This document shows positions 1 through 10,971 of a stretch of 64,000 bases of DNA, one piece after another (within the stretch, counting starts at the first letter, position 1; every line of letters starts with the position of its first letter). A model generated the notes under the pieces. The model worked only from the letters and a program-made list of their open reading frames with translations, was not told the DNA's origin and made no database searches. Made by a program: the position numbers and the translations under genes. The stretch comes from Ceratopteris richardii (Eukaryota > Streptophyta > Polypodiopsida > Polypodiales > Pteridaceae). Where the stretch lies: the NCBI GenBank assembly GCA_020310875.1, contig CM035417.1:85155417-85219416 (forward strand), given 5' to 3'.

Positions 1-1319
1 CTCCCTAAGGGTTAAATATCATAGCCTCAAGAAATGTCAAAGGTCAAAACCCTTCAATTAGGAGAAAATAAATCCAAATAGCTCAAGGGTTCAAACCATA
101 CTCTTAGAGACACTTTTGCAGGTGTTTCTGAATAAAATCCAAGGGTTCTCCAAGTGACTTTGGACCCTAAAAATTCATGTCCTTTTTTGCTTTAACCCAT
201 AGTTATACAATATAAACCATCTGAAAAATGGTTACTATCTGTGATGTACACTTAGCTTCTAGACTATCAATCTCATAATGTCAAACATCATCATAATGAC
301 ATAAGTCCACGTGATTTTGCCTATCTAGAGATGAAAGATAAGTGCAAAGTATTAAGATTTATAGGCTTGGTTATATGACAACAAAGATAATAGACCATAT
401 AATCCTCTAAGTTATAGAACAAAGTCCCATAAGAAATGATTCCAAAACATTTTAGAATTAAAATGGTGGACTTGCTCTCAAATAACTCTAGGTGATCCTA
501 ACCTTGAGTGTACTCATAAGTAATAGTTTTATACCTAAACTATGTGTTTATCATATGCAAATCCATCACACTGGTTCACATATAAGAAGCTTCTTGGTAG
601 TAGAATGAAATCTTTACATCCCACCATCCAAGAAGTCCTTGGTTTGTCATTCATAAACCTATACTTAGTGTATTACAAGAGCATCTAGTGGCAATAGTAT
701 GAATTCTAGTATTTTATCTTCCCCTTAGTTTGCCATATGATTACAAAAGCACTCCTTTATGAGATTCACATCATCCATAAATTTTAATCATCCCCATTGG
801 TGTGTAATCATCACCCTAATGACCAAACACCAATTAAGAGTTGATACTCACAAGTAAAATTTATCCTTATTTCTAAAAATCCCAAAAGAAGTCTGACTCC
901 ATTCCCAGTATCATCAATGTCAATAACTAGTACTCTTTGTATAGGCAAAGATTTCCATAAGAAATAGACATAACCATTTCTCATGTGAGACTCAATCTGA
1001 CCACTATGACTATGAGATCTCCCTATTGCTTATAATAGGATGGTGTCACTTCTAGACAATCCAAAAAGTATATAAACTCTCTTTAAAATCTCATCTAAGA
1101 AAGAAGGCTTTGGTAGTGAAATCTTCTCCATTTTTCAAAATTCCCTTTCCATTAAAGGATATTGATGAACTCTTTCAGCTCTAATCTCCATAAGTGAGAA
1201 CACATAGGATCTTATGATGAACCTAGCTTCCAGGTCTGAGAGAATGGCCATTGACTCTCCACTAAACTAGCCATTAATAGACTTGGGAACTTATTATGAC
1301 ATATGAAGTAATCGAAGTC
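1..1319. other. AT-rich DNA without recognisable genes
   Basis: I see no credible coding sequence, RNA gene or intact mobile element here. The sequence is AT-rich with only short open frames. The context (retroelements on all sides) suggests old decayed repeat DNA, but no motif supports a family assignment. Confidence 0.5.
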
Positions 1320-1510
1320 CACATATGCATGCGCAATCTCCACCAGTACTTTGGCACCTTCCACTCAAGTCCACTAGTGGTAGGTGTACATGCCACTTGA
1401 GTTAAGTCAGAGTGCTTTGGGCAAAATACTCTCCTCATGGGACTCATGGGGATTGAACCCTACGCCTCATCCTTCCCATCCTTGAGACTTAACTACTAGG
1501 CTATGCTTGT
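1320..1510 (-). mobile_element. Probable tRNA-derived SINE (minus strand)
   Basis: Read on the minus strand, a tRNA-like RNA polymerase III promoter is visible. An A-box match, tagcctagtagttaag, lies at 1488-1503 and a B-box match, ggttcaatcccc, at 1448-1460. The two are about 30 bases apart, as in tRNA genes and tRNA-derived SINEs. Downstream, a non-tRNA body continues to about 1320 and contains short inverted segments around cacttgagt and caagtggc. The cloverleaf is not complete enough to be a tRNA gene, and there is no clear anticodon arm. The 3' boundary is a guess because no poly-A tail or target duplication is obvious. Confidence 0.5.
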
Positions 1511-1577
1511 AATTTGTTTAACTTCAAAAGTATATAATGTTTTCATTAACTTAAGCCTTTTCAATCTACTTTATAAC

Positions 1578-1590
1578 ATCCCCCCTTTTG
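1578..1590 (-). promoter_or_regulatory. Possible polypurine tract of a decayed minus-strand LTR element
   Basis: On the minus strand, caaaaggggggatgttat reads as a purine run followed by a TGTTAT start, the usual junction between internal sequence and 3' LTR. If real, the decayed LTR would extend leftward from 1578 and the internal region would lie to the right. No coding domains of such an element can be read to the right, so this is only a weak call. Confidence 0.25.
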
Positions 1591-3267
1591 AAGAACATTT
1601 TCATCCTTGAAAATATGCTTCAAGACATAACTATATAACAATTTAACCCCTGAATCCATGATCCAAACTGACGAGCATGGTTTTCATCTCTGTGACTCTC
1701 CTCTTTGAACAAAAGGGAATCCTATCTGAAACTAAATGTGAAAAAGAGGGAAATCTTTTGCATGGTTTCATCCCTACCCAAATAGTTCAAAATACCATAT
1801 AACTTTGCACTAGGCATCCATAGCACAAACATATCAAATGGGTGGATTCTAAGTATCTCCATCTAAAGTGCTTTGGATAAATGGGTTTGTGTTTGGCCAC
1901 AACATCGTGGAAAATCCCATAGACCTAGCAAATGGGGTAGGACTTCTATCCCTCTCAAGAGTTTGAGAAATTTTTTTTCATTTGAATTTTGTTTGGAAAA
2001 TGAATTATCAATTTAGGTTGATTAAAAATTTGACTTAGATGTTTGTACCATGGTCCACTTAGAACCAACACTTGCTTGATTTATTACCTAATTGGAGGAC
2101 TAATTTGTCCAATTAGGCTTAAAAATCCTAGGTAAAATGTTGGGTGAAGTCTTCCATACACTTTTGGCCAGTTGAACTAGACCAAAGGAAATTCTAAATG
2201 AACTTTGTTTGACTCAAAACACTTTTCTCAAAGATTTATCTTAGCTTCTTCGGAATGGTCAAATCTAGGAACAATTCTCAACTTTTCTCTCTTTAAGAGT
2301 ATTCTAGACTCTTGTATAGAATTGTGAAATCCTTCTTTATCCATTGTAGTTTTTCCATAAGCACTTTGTTGGAAGCAAAAATCAGATGAATGAATCAACT
2401 TAGAGCAAAAATTAGATGAATGAATCAACTTAGACTTTGAAGATTGAATGTATTCTACACAAAACATCTTTTCTTGATGTTTAATGTATTACTTATTCCA
2501 ATGGCTGACCCTCACCTTCACTGAAATGAGTCATATATTCTATATGAGTCAATTCCAAAGGTTTTGGAAGGTAGGAAGGAAGAACCAAAACTTTGTGTGA
2601 CCAATCCAAACTTCTAAACTACTTAATCTAATAGGAATCAGACTTTATGTGAATCAAAACTTTAACTTTTCAAAGATCTATAAGTATTTTGTCCATTAAT
2701 AAGAGAGTTAAAATGAATTCTCAAGAAGCTTCATGGGGCCAAAAGTATAACATCACCCAACCACTAAACACTAGTGTGATATCAAACATGAGCTTCTCAA
2801 TCCATCGAGATTATATTGATGAGATTTCATCTTGACTCAAAACACTAATGCTTCAATTAGGACTAAGTTAATATTTCCTTTACATAATCTCTTGAGACTC
2901 CATACTTGGAATGTATTTCCTATGCATTAATTTGAGCAAAAATATGGATTTCATTGATTTGTACTATCAATTGGGTGCTTCAAAATAACTAACCTTGGTT
3001 GAAAGTATTGTTTCAAACTCTTGTTTCTCATAAATTTATGAAATATTTTTGAAACAAACACTTTACCTTGAAGTGTTCACAATTCAAGAGGGAGCATGCT
3101 TGTCTTGAATTCTAAATGAAAATCCTAGAAGTTAATCAATTCATGGTCTTCTATTTTACATGTTTTTGAAGTTGCTTTTCGAATCATGTTATTGACCACC
3201 TTGAGCTTGAATGTCACCTCTGAAGTTTCAATTCAATGTGAGTATAAAATATGGCATCCCATACCAC
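1591..3267. other. AT-rich decayed DNA flanking the young copia element
   Basis: No coding sequence is supportable; the short frames seen have no recognisable motif. The stretch continues on the far side of the copia insertion (from 8908), so 1591-3272 and 8908-10515 were contiguous before that element landed. Confidence 0.45.
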
Positions 3268-3272
3268 CATAC

Positions 3273-3990
3273 TGTTAGTATATGATCAATGTCTACCCCT
3301 CATGATTGTATGCACATTTTGTAAGGCCCCCTTTATGAGGAGAAGCCAAGCGTGCATTACCCAATTGATGGGAATCCCAACTTGAATGTTGGATGAAGGT
3401 CATATTGGACCATGTAAGATATTATAAGGAAAGGGAGTTACCAGGGTCCCCAATTGTGGGGTCCGGGGCAGCGGTGAGCAGCCCCGGCTGGGGGGTCCAA
3501 GGGGGCCAGCGGGCCCCCTGGCTGGGGGGTCCCAGGGGGCCAGCGGGCCCCCTGGTGGGGGTCCGGGGGCAGCGCCCCCGGCGCGACGGTAAAGGGAATA
3601 TTCCATGGAATATTCCCTGTCGGAGTCAGAAATCATTTATATTTGTTAGGTCGGTTCAACCAGTCAAAGACGTGTATGGCAATTACGCGGGCGGTGGCCG
3701 CCCATGCTCTACCGCCCATGTATTGCCGTCCATGGCAGGCCACCCATGATCCTATATATACATGACTTCTGCACTACCTAAGACATGGAGTTGAGCCAGC
3801 ATACCTCTACCTTGTATCTCCCTATCTAGAGTTGTCTAGATCACCATTTAAGCTCTACCTTGAGAGCGCACGGGTGGACAACGCCATCATCTTTGTACTT
3901 GCTGCTAGTAGAAAATTGTTGAGATTCTCCTATATCTGCTATCTTCTCTGCTATTGCTCCTGTGTTATATTGCGTAACTATTGTCTTACA
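3273..3990 (+). repeat. 5' LTR of the young copia element
   Basis: The LTR has TG...CA termini and appears identical to the 3' copy. It contains a very GC-rich block (about 3441-3590) with a 34-bp tandem duplication starting at 3487 and 3521. A perfect 24-bp palindrome follows at 3594-3617, and a TATA box (tatatata) lies at 3753-3760. Transcription would start about 30 bases after the TATA box. The GC-rich block contrasts strongly with the AT-rich flanks. The open frames on both strands of this block are by-products of its composition. Confidence 0.93.
3753..3760 (+). promoter_or_regulatory. TATA box in the 5' LTR
   Basis: The sequence cctatatatacatg lies in the last third of the LTR, where the U3/R boundary is expected, and is repeated at the same offset in the 3' LTR (about 8665). 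It is the best core-promoter candidate for the genomic RNA. The start site itself cannot be seen. Confidence 0.6.
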
Positions 3991-4002
3991 TGGTATCAGA
4001 GC
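3991..4002 (+). promoter_or_regulatory. Primer-binding site, initiator-Met tRNA type
   Basis: TGGTATCAGAGC begins directly after the 5' LTR end. This is the standard plant copia primer-binding site complementary to the 3' end of initiator methionine tRNA, and it confirms the LTR boundary and the strand of the element. Confidence 0.92.
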
Positions 4003-4085
4003 TGTAAGGTTCGAATAGCTTGAGAAGTATCATTATTTTAGCCTACTAGCAGACTAGAATATCAATAGATTATTCGAGTGATTAC

Positions 4086-7000
4086 ATGATGGCTTCATCG
4101 TCGAACAGTAGTCTTGGTGCTTTAGCTAATGTTAATGCTGCACCTATTCGAATTCGTCCACCTGCATTCACTGAAGGGAAGTTGGATGGAACCAACTATA
4201 CACTCTGGAAGTTCAAAATTTCTGCAATTTTGGACTCCTATGAATTACTTGACACTGTCATGGGACCGATGGGATTGGATCCAGAGCCTATACCAGTTGA
4301 AGATCCAGCAAATTCAAGATTGATGATTCAGCCAGATCCAGATCTTCTACGAGCTTGGAAGAGGCGGAATGCTGATGCATTATGTGCGATTGTCACTAGT
4401 GTAAGTGATTCTGTGCTTACTTTAGTTCAACATACTACTAAAGCACATGAGGCTTGGGGCATATTGGCTCGACAATATGAGACCAAGAACCACACTAGGA
4501 TACAGAATTTAGAAAATCAGTTGGCAAATGAAAAGCATTCTGATTCTGAAAAGGCTGAAGATTTTATCAAACGGATAAAGCATCTTCAAGATCAATTGGC
4601 TGCAGTTGGTGTTGTTATAACACCAGAAGAGCTGGCTCGAAGATCTATACGTGTTCTTCCAGCAAAGTATGATGGATTAGTAACAGCCCTTAACACTCAG
4701 GTAAGGCCAACTCCTCTTACATTTGAAGAGTTTTGTGCCATGCTTTTAGAAGAAGAGATGCGGCTGAAGAATCGGCAAAGTACAACTGATGCTGCATTCT
4801 CAGCAAATGCAAAAGGTAAAGGCTCTTCAGAGGGATCAAAGAAGAAGCCAAAGAAGAAAAAGTTCACAGGAAGTTGCTTCTATTGTGAAAAGAAAGGCCA
4901 TGCCATCAAGGATTGCAGAAAGAAGCAAGCTGATGAACGGAATGGGACTGTAAAATCATCATGGAAGAACAAAGAGTCTGCAAACAACACAGAGCTGGAA
5001 CTTTGGGTAGCTATTGAAGAGGTATGTTCATCTGCTCAAGCTCGTGTTGATGAGCCATGGATTTTAGATAGTGGAGCTTCTCGCCATATGACTAGTAAAA
5101 AGGATTGGTATAGTTCCCTAGTGCCTCTGCGGGAATCCATCAATGTAGTGGTGGGAAATGACTCCAAGTGTCCAGCTGAAGGAACTGGAACCATCTCTTT
5201 TATCACTTCTCCAGGTGGTGAGAAAAAGTTATCCGATGTTCTCTATGTACCTACACTCAAAAGAAATTTGTTGTCAGTTTCTGCAATAACAGATCGTGGA
5301 CTTGAAGTTCACTTCAATAAGAGTGGTGCGGAAATCATGGATTCATCAGGTAATGTTGTAGGTAAAGGCATACGACGGGATAACTTGTATGAGTTAAGTG
5401 CTTTAACTGCTACAGAAGATAAAGATGTAAGCAGGTTATGGCATCGACGATTTGGGCATCTCGGATTTGCAGTTTTGAAGGAGATGCAACGAACAGGGAT
5501 GGTTGCTCATATGCCTGCATTTTCAGAGTTGCAGGAACCTTGTGAAGCTTGTATGATGGGCAAGCAACAACGAAAGGCATTTCCAAGAGAGACCAGCAAT
5601 CGATCTCAAGCTCCTCTAGAGTTGGTACATGCTGATCTCTGTGGTAAAATGTCTACACCTGCTTTAGGAGGATCTTTCTACTTCTTGCTGTTAGTCGACG
5701 ATTATAGTAGAAAGATGTGGGTTTATTTCATTCGAGAGAAGGCTGATGCTTTTGAAAAATTTAAAACGTGGCATAAGTATGTAGAAAATGAATCAGGAAG
5801 GAAACTAAAGAAATTTAGAACAGATAGAGGAGGTGAATTCTTGTCAACAGAATTCAACAATTACTGTAAGGAGCATGGTGTGAAAAGGCAACTTACCACA
5901 GCTCATACACCCCAACAAAATGGCGTTGTTGAGCGCAGGAACAGGACAGTAGTTGAAATGGCTCGTTGTATGTTGAAGGCTCAAGACATGCCTGATTCAT
6001 TCTGGGCAGAAGCAGTCAATACAGCAGTCTACATCCTCAATCGAAGCTACACAAAAGCACTGAAGGGGATGACTCCTCAAGAAGCATATTCTGGTAAAAA
6101 GCCTTCAGTTTTGCATTTCAGAATTTTTGGTTGTTTCTGTTATGCACATATTCCTGATTCAACAAGATCAAAGTTGGATTCAAAAAGCAAAAAGTGTGTC
6201 TTCCTAGGATATAGTGAAGAGTCTAAAGCATACAGGTTATGGGATCCTGAGGCAAGGAAGATTTTTGTCAGCCGAGATGTGGTGTTTGATGAACGACCAC
6301 ACTTAGTAGAAGATAAAGGTAAATCTACTATCTCATCAAGCGGAGAAATATCTCACCTTGTGCCTATCAAAAGACGGGTTAAAGTTGAGGAGGAGGAAAC
6401 ATCTGATGGAGAAATTTCCTCAATAAAAAGCCAACCAGTTGTAGCTGCACTGCGTAAGCCACTACCGAAGTGGGCACAACAGCTCTTTGATGATCACAAT
6501 CCACATGTAGATGTACCAGAATCATCATCAGATGGATTACGAAGATCAAAGAGAATAGAGGAGCAAAGAAGAGCCTCAGAACACATTGTTAACATGGCTC
6601 TAATGGCAGATATCATGGGTTCGATAAAGGAACCTACCACCATTGAAGAAGCCATTGATGATCCAGATTGGAGAGCGGCAATGCAGTCTGAGTATGATAG
6701 TATACTCAAAAATGATACATGGGATCTAGTCGACTTGCCGCCAAAGAAGAAGGTAATAGGTACTAAATGGATTTGGAAAGCTAAGTATAAAGCTGATGGA
6801 ACATTAGAAAAGTATAAGGCACGATTAGTTGCACAGGGTTTTTCACAGATTGAAGGATTTGATGTTCAAGAAACTTTTGCACCAACAGCACGCATGACAA
6901 CTATTCGGACGGTACTTGCAGTAGCTGCACAAAAGTCTTGGCCTATTTTCCAGATGGATGTCAAATCTGCATTTTTGAATGGTCACCTCAAGGAGGAGGT

Positions 7001-8156
7001 ATATGTATCTCAACCACCAGGTTTTGAGGTGCCCAATTCAGAAAATAAAGTTTGCAGGTTGAAGAAAGCTTTGTATGGACTTAAGCAAGCTCCACGGGCT
7101 TGGTACCAACGAATAGATCATTTTTTCAAAAATATGGGTTTTGAAAGAAGTACTTCTGATGCTAACTTGTATGTAACGAAAAGGGATAGCAAGCTAGTTG
7201 TTGTCATTGTATATGTAGATGATTTGATCATTACAGGAGATCATCAAGAACTCATCAATCAAACTCGGATCAGCTTGGGAACTGAGTTTGAAATGACAGA
7301 CTTAGGTCTACTCCATTTTTGTCTGGGAATTGAAGTATGGCAAAGGAAGGATGGCATTTTCATCTCACAACAAAAATATTCCAAAGAAATTCTCAAGGCA
7401 TTTGGAATGATGGATTGCAAACCAACTAGCACACCTATGGAGGTAAATCATAAGCTATCTATGGATGATAACATGCCTGATGTAGATGCTAAGAAGTATA
7501 GGAAGCTCGTTGGAAGTCTTATTTTTCTGTGCAACACTAGACCAGACATTTGCTATGCTGTTGGAGTGTTAAGCAGGTTTTCCAACAAACCTAAGGAGAG
7601 TCACTGGAATGCTGGAATGCGAATTCTAAGGTACATTGCAGGAACCTTGGATTTTGGTATTTTGTATACCACAGGTGATACACTCCAAGGATATTGTGAT
7701 TCAGATTGGGCTGGAGATTGTGATTCTAGAAAATCAGTTTCTGGATATTGTTTCTCACTTGGTTCAGGAATATTTTCTTGGGTAAGTAGGAAGCAACCAA
7801 CTCTCGCACTCTCCTCCACTGAAGCAGAGTACAAAGCAGCTTGTTTTGCTTCTTGTGAGGCAGTCTGGTTAAGGAGAATTCTTGCAGATCTAGGCTTTCC
7901 ATCAAATATGCCAACTGTACTCAAGTGTGATAATCAAAGTTGTATGGCTATTGCAAAGAACCCAGTATTTCATGCTCGCACCAAGCACATAGAAGTACAG
8001 TACCATTACATTCGTGAGCTAATTGAAGATGAAATTGTGGAGCTAGAATATTGCCCAACAGAGGCAAATTGTGCTGACATATTCACTAAAGCACTTGGAA
8101 GAGAGCAGCTCAACAAGCATCTTCAACAGATGGGCATAGGACCGAGACCTACTTGA
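4086..8156 (+). CDS. Intact copia gag-pol polyprotein (1356 aa)
   Basis: One uninterrupted frame encodes the whole polyprotein. Gag occupies about residues 1-260, starting with MM and then a Ser-rich stretch, and ends in a CX2CX4HX4C zinc knuckle (264-277). The protease active site is DSGAS (D328). Integrase has the LWHRRFGHL zinc-binding region and catalytic D516, D580 and E616, the last pair separated by exactly 35 residues. Reverse transcriptase has DVKSAFLNG (about 958) and YVDD (1043-1046). RNase H has DSDWAG (about 1205), STEAEY and a [12 protein letters not shown] tail. The order protease-integrase-RT-RNase H is diagnostic of copia. No catalytic residue looks lost. Two ATGs are adjacent (4086 and 4089); either could initiate. 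Confidence 0.96.
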   Translation: MMASSSNSSLGALANVNAAPIRIRPPAFTEGKLDGTNYTLWKFKISAILDSYELLDTVMGPMGLDPEPIPVEDPANSRLMIQPDPDLLRAWKRRNADALCAIVTSVSDSVLTLVQHTTKAHEAWGILARQYETKNHTRIQNLENQLANEKHSDSEKAEDFIKRIKHLQDQLAAVGVVITPEELARRSIRVLPAKYDGLVTALNTQVRPTPLTFEEFCAMLLEEEMRLKNRQSTTDAAFSANAKGKGSSEGSKKKPKKKKFTGSCFYCEKKGHAIKDCRKKQADERNGTVKSSWKNKESANNTELELWVAIEEVCSSAQARVDEPWILDSGASRHMTSKKDWYSSLVPLRESINVVVGNDSKCPAEGTGTISFITSPGGEKKLSDVLYVPTLKRNLLSVSAITDRGLEVHFNKSGAEIMDSSGNVVGKGIRRDNLYELSALTATEDKDVSRLWHRRFGHLGFAVLKEMQRTGMVAHMPAFSELQEPCEACMMGKQQRKAFPRETSNRSQAPLELVHADLCGKMSTPALGGSFYFLLLVDDYSRKMWVYFIREKADAFEKFKTWHKYVENESGRKLKKFRTDRGGEFLSTEFNNYCKEHGVKRQLTTAHTPQQNGVVERRNRTVVEMARCMLKAQDMPDSFWAEAVNTAVYILNRSYTKALKGMTPQEAYSGKKPSVLHFRIFGCFCYAHIPDSTRSKLDSKSKKCVFLGYSEESKAYRLWDPEARKIFVSRDVVFDERPHLVEDKGKSTISSSGEISHLVPIKRRVKVEEEETSDGEISSIKSQPVVAALRKPLPKWAQQLFDDHNPHVDVPESSSDGLRRSKRIEEQRRASEHIVNMALMADIMGSIKEPTTIEEAIDDPDWRAAMQSEYDSILKNDTWDLVDLPPKKKVIGTKWIWKAKYKADGTLEKYKARLVAQGFSQIEGFDVQETFAPTARMTTIRTVLAVAAQKSWPIFQMDVKSAFLNGHLKEEVYVSQPPGFEVPNSENKVCRLKKALYGLKQAPRAWYQRIDHFFKNMGFERSTSDANLYVTKRDSKLVVVIVYVDDLIITGDHQELINQTRISLGTEFEMTDLGLLHFCLGIEVWQRKDGIFISQQKYSKEILKAFGMMDCKPTSTPMEVNHKLSMDDNMPDVDAKKYRKLVGSLIFLCNTRPDICYAVGVLSRFSNKPKESHWNAGMRILRYIAGTLDFGILYTTGDTLQGYCDSDWAGDCDSRKSVSGYCFSLGSGIFSWVSRKQPTLALSSTEAEYKAACFASCEAVWLRRILADLGFPSNMPTVLKCDNQSCMAIAKNPVFHARTKHIEVQYHYIRELIEDEIVELEYCPTEANCADIFTKALGREQLNKHLQQMGIGPRPT

Positions 8157-8173
8157 TTTATCATCGGTAAACA

Positions 8174-8184
8174 TTGAGGGGGGG
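8174..8184 (+). promoter_or_regulatory. Polypurine tract
   Basis: The run attgaggggggg lies between the gag-pol stop and the 3' LTR start at 8185. It is the expected plus-strand primer for reverse transcription. Confidence 0.85.
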
Positions 8185-8902
8185 TGTTAGTATATGATCA
8201 ATGTCTACCCCTCATGATTGTATGCACATTTTGTAAGGCCCCCTTTATGAGGAGAAGCCAAGCGTGCATTACCCAATTGATGGGAATCCCAACTTGAATG
8301 TTGGATGAAGGTCATATTGGACCATGTAAGATATTATAAGGAAAGGGAGTTACCAGGGTCCCCAATTGTGGGGTCCGGGGCAGCGGTGAGCAGCCCCGGC
8401 TGGGGGGTCCAAGGGGGCCAGCGGGCCCCCTGGCTGGGGGGTCCCAGGGGGCCAGCGGGCCCCCTGGTGGGGGTCCGGGGGCAGCGCCCCCGGCGCGACG
8501 GTAAAGGGAATATTCCATGGAATATTCCCTGTCGGAGTCAGAAATCATTTATATTTGTTAGGTCGGTTCAACCAGTCAAAGACGTGTATGGCAATTACGC
8601 GGGCGGTGGCCGCCCATGCTCTACCGCCCATGTATTGCCGTCCATGGCAGGCCACCCATGATCCTATATATACATGACTTCTGCACTACCTAAGACATGG
8701 AGTTGAGCCAGCATACCTCTACCTTGTATCTCCCTATCTAGAGTTGTCTAGATCACCATTTAAGCTCTACCTTGAGAGCGCACGGGTGGACAACGCCATC
8801 ATCTTTGTACTTGCTGCTAGTAGAAAATTGTTGAGATTCTCCTATATCTGCTATCTTCTCTGCTATTGCTCCTGTGTTATATTGCGTAACTATTGTCTTA
8901 CA
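8185..8902 (+). repeat. 3' LTR of the young copia element
   Basis: This copy lies at a constant offset of 4912 bases from the 5' LTR and appears identical throughout, including the 34-bp GC-rich duplication, the 24-bp palindrome (8506-8529) and the TATA box. It is followed directly by the CATAC target duplication. Confidence 0.94.
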
Positions 8903-8907
8903 CATAC

Positions 8908-10515
8908 TTTATATTCTCATTGACATGTGGGTGGTATTTAACCTAAAGTCCAAGCAATTATCTCTAGAGTATCTTCTTACTCAAATCATCCTAAATAAAT
9001 TGAACTTAAAGACAAGGCATTACATCTATTTTTTATCTTTGCTAGGATTAAAGTGCTTCCACTATAAGATCTATCCACTGACTTATATTTGACATATTTT
9101 TGTTTTGGAAACTTGAAAAAAATTGATGGAAGTAATCATCCATTCTTCTTTTCTAAGGTCTTCAAACGTAAACCAATATAATTCCAATTTACTTGAATTC
9201 CTAATATTCAAGACCTATTTGTTCTTACTCAACCAATTTGCAGCGATAAGATTTTATTACTTCTTGCCTTTAGATTCTTTCATGTCTAAAGAAAGCTTTA
9301 AATAGCTACCCTAGGGGATTTATAAGAATGTCTGTATTGATTAAGTCTAAGCATTAACTACTGCTTTTAGATTTCATCTCTAAGAAATCACTTTAAGGAT
9401 ATGAAAGATTATGTTTTACTTTCCACATACTTAAGTATCCTAACCATGGTTGTAGACTACATACTTGGAACTACAAATCTTTTTTACTTTCACACTATCC
9501 TTTGGATAGATGGAAACTTGTACATGCTTTGGATAGCTTTGTGGTTTGCAACTAGTGTTAGGGATCCTATCTTTCACTAAACTTGCTTTCTAACAATGTT
9601 ACTACTTTGCTAAACATCTATATCCTAGAAGATGTTTTCTTTTCACTTTCTAACCCATTAGTTTCTATATCATACAAGTTATTTACATGTAAGTGGTATC
9701 TTTATGATACCAACTTGCTTCAAGAAAAGAGAAGTTACTTTGACTCAGTATTTGAGTTTTGAGTCAATACTTGAGCTTTGATTGCTTCTATATTATTTAT
9801 TCCTTGTAAAAATAGTAGAAATAATCAATAGCTTGAGCAAAGTATTCACCTTGGAATTCTTTGCATTTCTTTAACCATCCTTGAAAGGACTCCTAAACTT
9901 TTGGACAAGTACATTAAACTATATTGCTTGAGTCATGTTCATTTGTTACTATTAAACTTTAATGAAGAAGAAAAATATCACTTATAGTGTTCCATGTCAC
10001 TAAATGCTCATGTGATATTTCTTTCTTTATGTGATTCATTCAGATTAAGTTTGAAACAAAAGCTATTGTCATTGCTTAATTGATCTTAGTTTCGTGTCTA
10101 GTAAAACATATTCTTGCAACCAAATTTGGACACATATTTTGAAGTATGACCATACTACAAGAATCATGCTTCATCATAAATTAAAAAATGTAAAATATTA
10201 TTTTAAGAACATAAATATGTCATCTTATCATTTAAGAATCTTCTAGATTATTTATTAGAAATGATAATTTGTTAATACCTTGAAAGATTTGGAGGATTAA
10301 ACTTTGTAAATAGCTTATTCAAGAAATATATTGATCCAATCTTCTTCTTCAGATATGGAAAACAATATACAACTTTATTGAATAAGGGATTCATATGCCG
10401 ATTCTCAATTATATTTTAGATTCATCTATGCTTAGTCTAAAACCTATGAATCTTTGTACATTTTGGAAGAAGATTGGATTTTATTCTTGCCATAGATCAT
10501 TCAAGGAATGGTCTT
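8908..10515. other. AT-rich DNA without recognisable genes
   Basis: This is the right flank of the copia insertion and is the same kind of sequence as 1591-3267. It has many stop codons in all frames, no domain motifs and no clear repeats. It ends where LTR sequence of the next gypsy element becomes recognisable. Confidence 0.45.
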
Positions 10516-10910
10516 TATTTGATTTAGCAGGTGAAGAAGAATCATGAGGGTGTGAACACACATGGACTTATTCGGATATTTTTGAAGATAGTTAAAAGAT
10601 AGTATTTTAGATATTTTTTGTAAAAATAGTAGATCATTAAAAAGCAATGTTTTTGTAAAAATAGTAGATCACTTAGAAAGCGATGATTTTGTAAATAAAG
10701 GAATTTTTTGTAAATGCACACTTTTTTAAGTGCTGCCCTTGTATCTTCTATTCAAGATGTAATGAGGAAGACCTATAAATACACATACTTTGATAGACTT
10801 TTCCATCAAAGTATGTGGGGGGAGATTGTACCCAATATTGTGTTTAGTCTCTTGTCTCTTTCTATTTTGTGGGTACTTTTGTGAGATTTGATGATTTGCG
10901 ATGTCCATTT
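10516..10910 (+). repeat. 5' LTR remnant of the gypsy element
   Basis: The region matches the 3' LTR over about 180 bases with scattered differences. It continues through a TATA box (cctataaata, 10772-10781), a perfect stem-loop and a purine stretch into the leader. The start is truncated or diverged, because the TGTTATACTT beginning seen in the 3' copy is not found here. The exact end is uncertain and no clean primer-binding site could be read. Confidence 0.6.
10772..10817 (+). promoter_or_regulatory. LTR TATA box followed by a 13-bp perfect hairpin
   Basis: A TATA box (tataaata) is followed immediately by cacatactttgat (10782-10794), a 10-base loop, and its exact reverse complement atcaaagtatgtg (10805-10817), then a G run. 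A hairpin at this position would lie near the 5' end of the transcript. Its role is unknown; similar R-region hairpins can influence polyadenylation or packaging. Confidence 0.45.
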
Positions 10911-10971
10911 GCAATTCGACATCCGTCTGGGTCATCTGGTTGAGTAATAGGTTGTGATTCTATATAAGGCC

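Larger units (their letters stand above)
3273..8902 (+). mobile_element. Complete, young Ty1/copia LTR retrotransposon
   Basis: The 5630-bp element is bounded by two 718-bp LTRs (3273-3990 and 8185-8902) with TGTTAG...CTTACA ends, and by the 5-bp target duplication CATAC at 3268-3272 and 8903-8907. A primer-binding site follows the 5' LTR and a G-rich polypurine tract precedes the 3' LTR. The single internal frame carries gag, protease, integrase, RT and RNase H in copia order. I compared the LTRs line by line and saw no difference, which implies very recent insertion. All parts needed for autonomous copying appear present. I did not assign a copia lineage. Confidence 0.95.

Noticed and set aside
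1448..1503. tRNA gene
   Set aside because: A and B boxes are present, but the cloverleaf, anticodon arm and acceptor pairing cannot be formed; a SINE fits better.
3393..3749. 118-codon open frame in the 5' LTR (and the identical one at 8305-8661), with an antisense partner
   Set aside because: It lies wholly inside the GC-rich LTR block, is proline/glycine-rich by composition, and is present only because the LTR has few AT-rich stops there. No domain.
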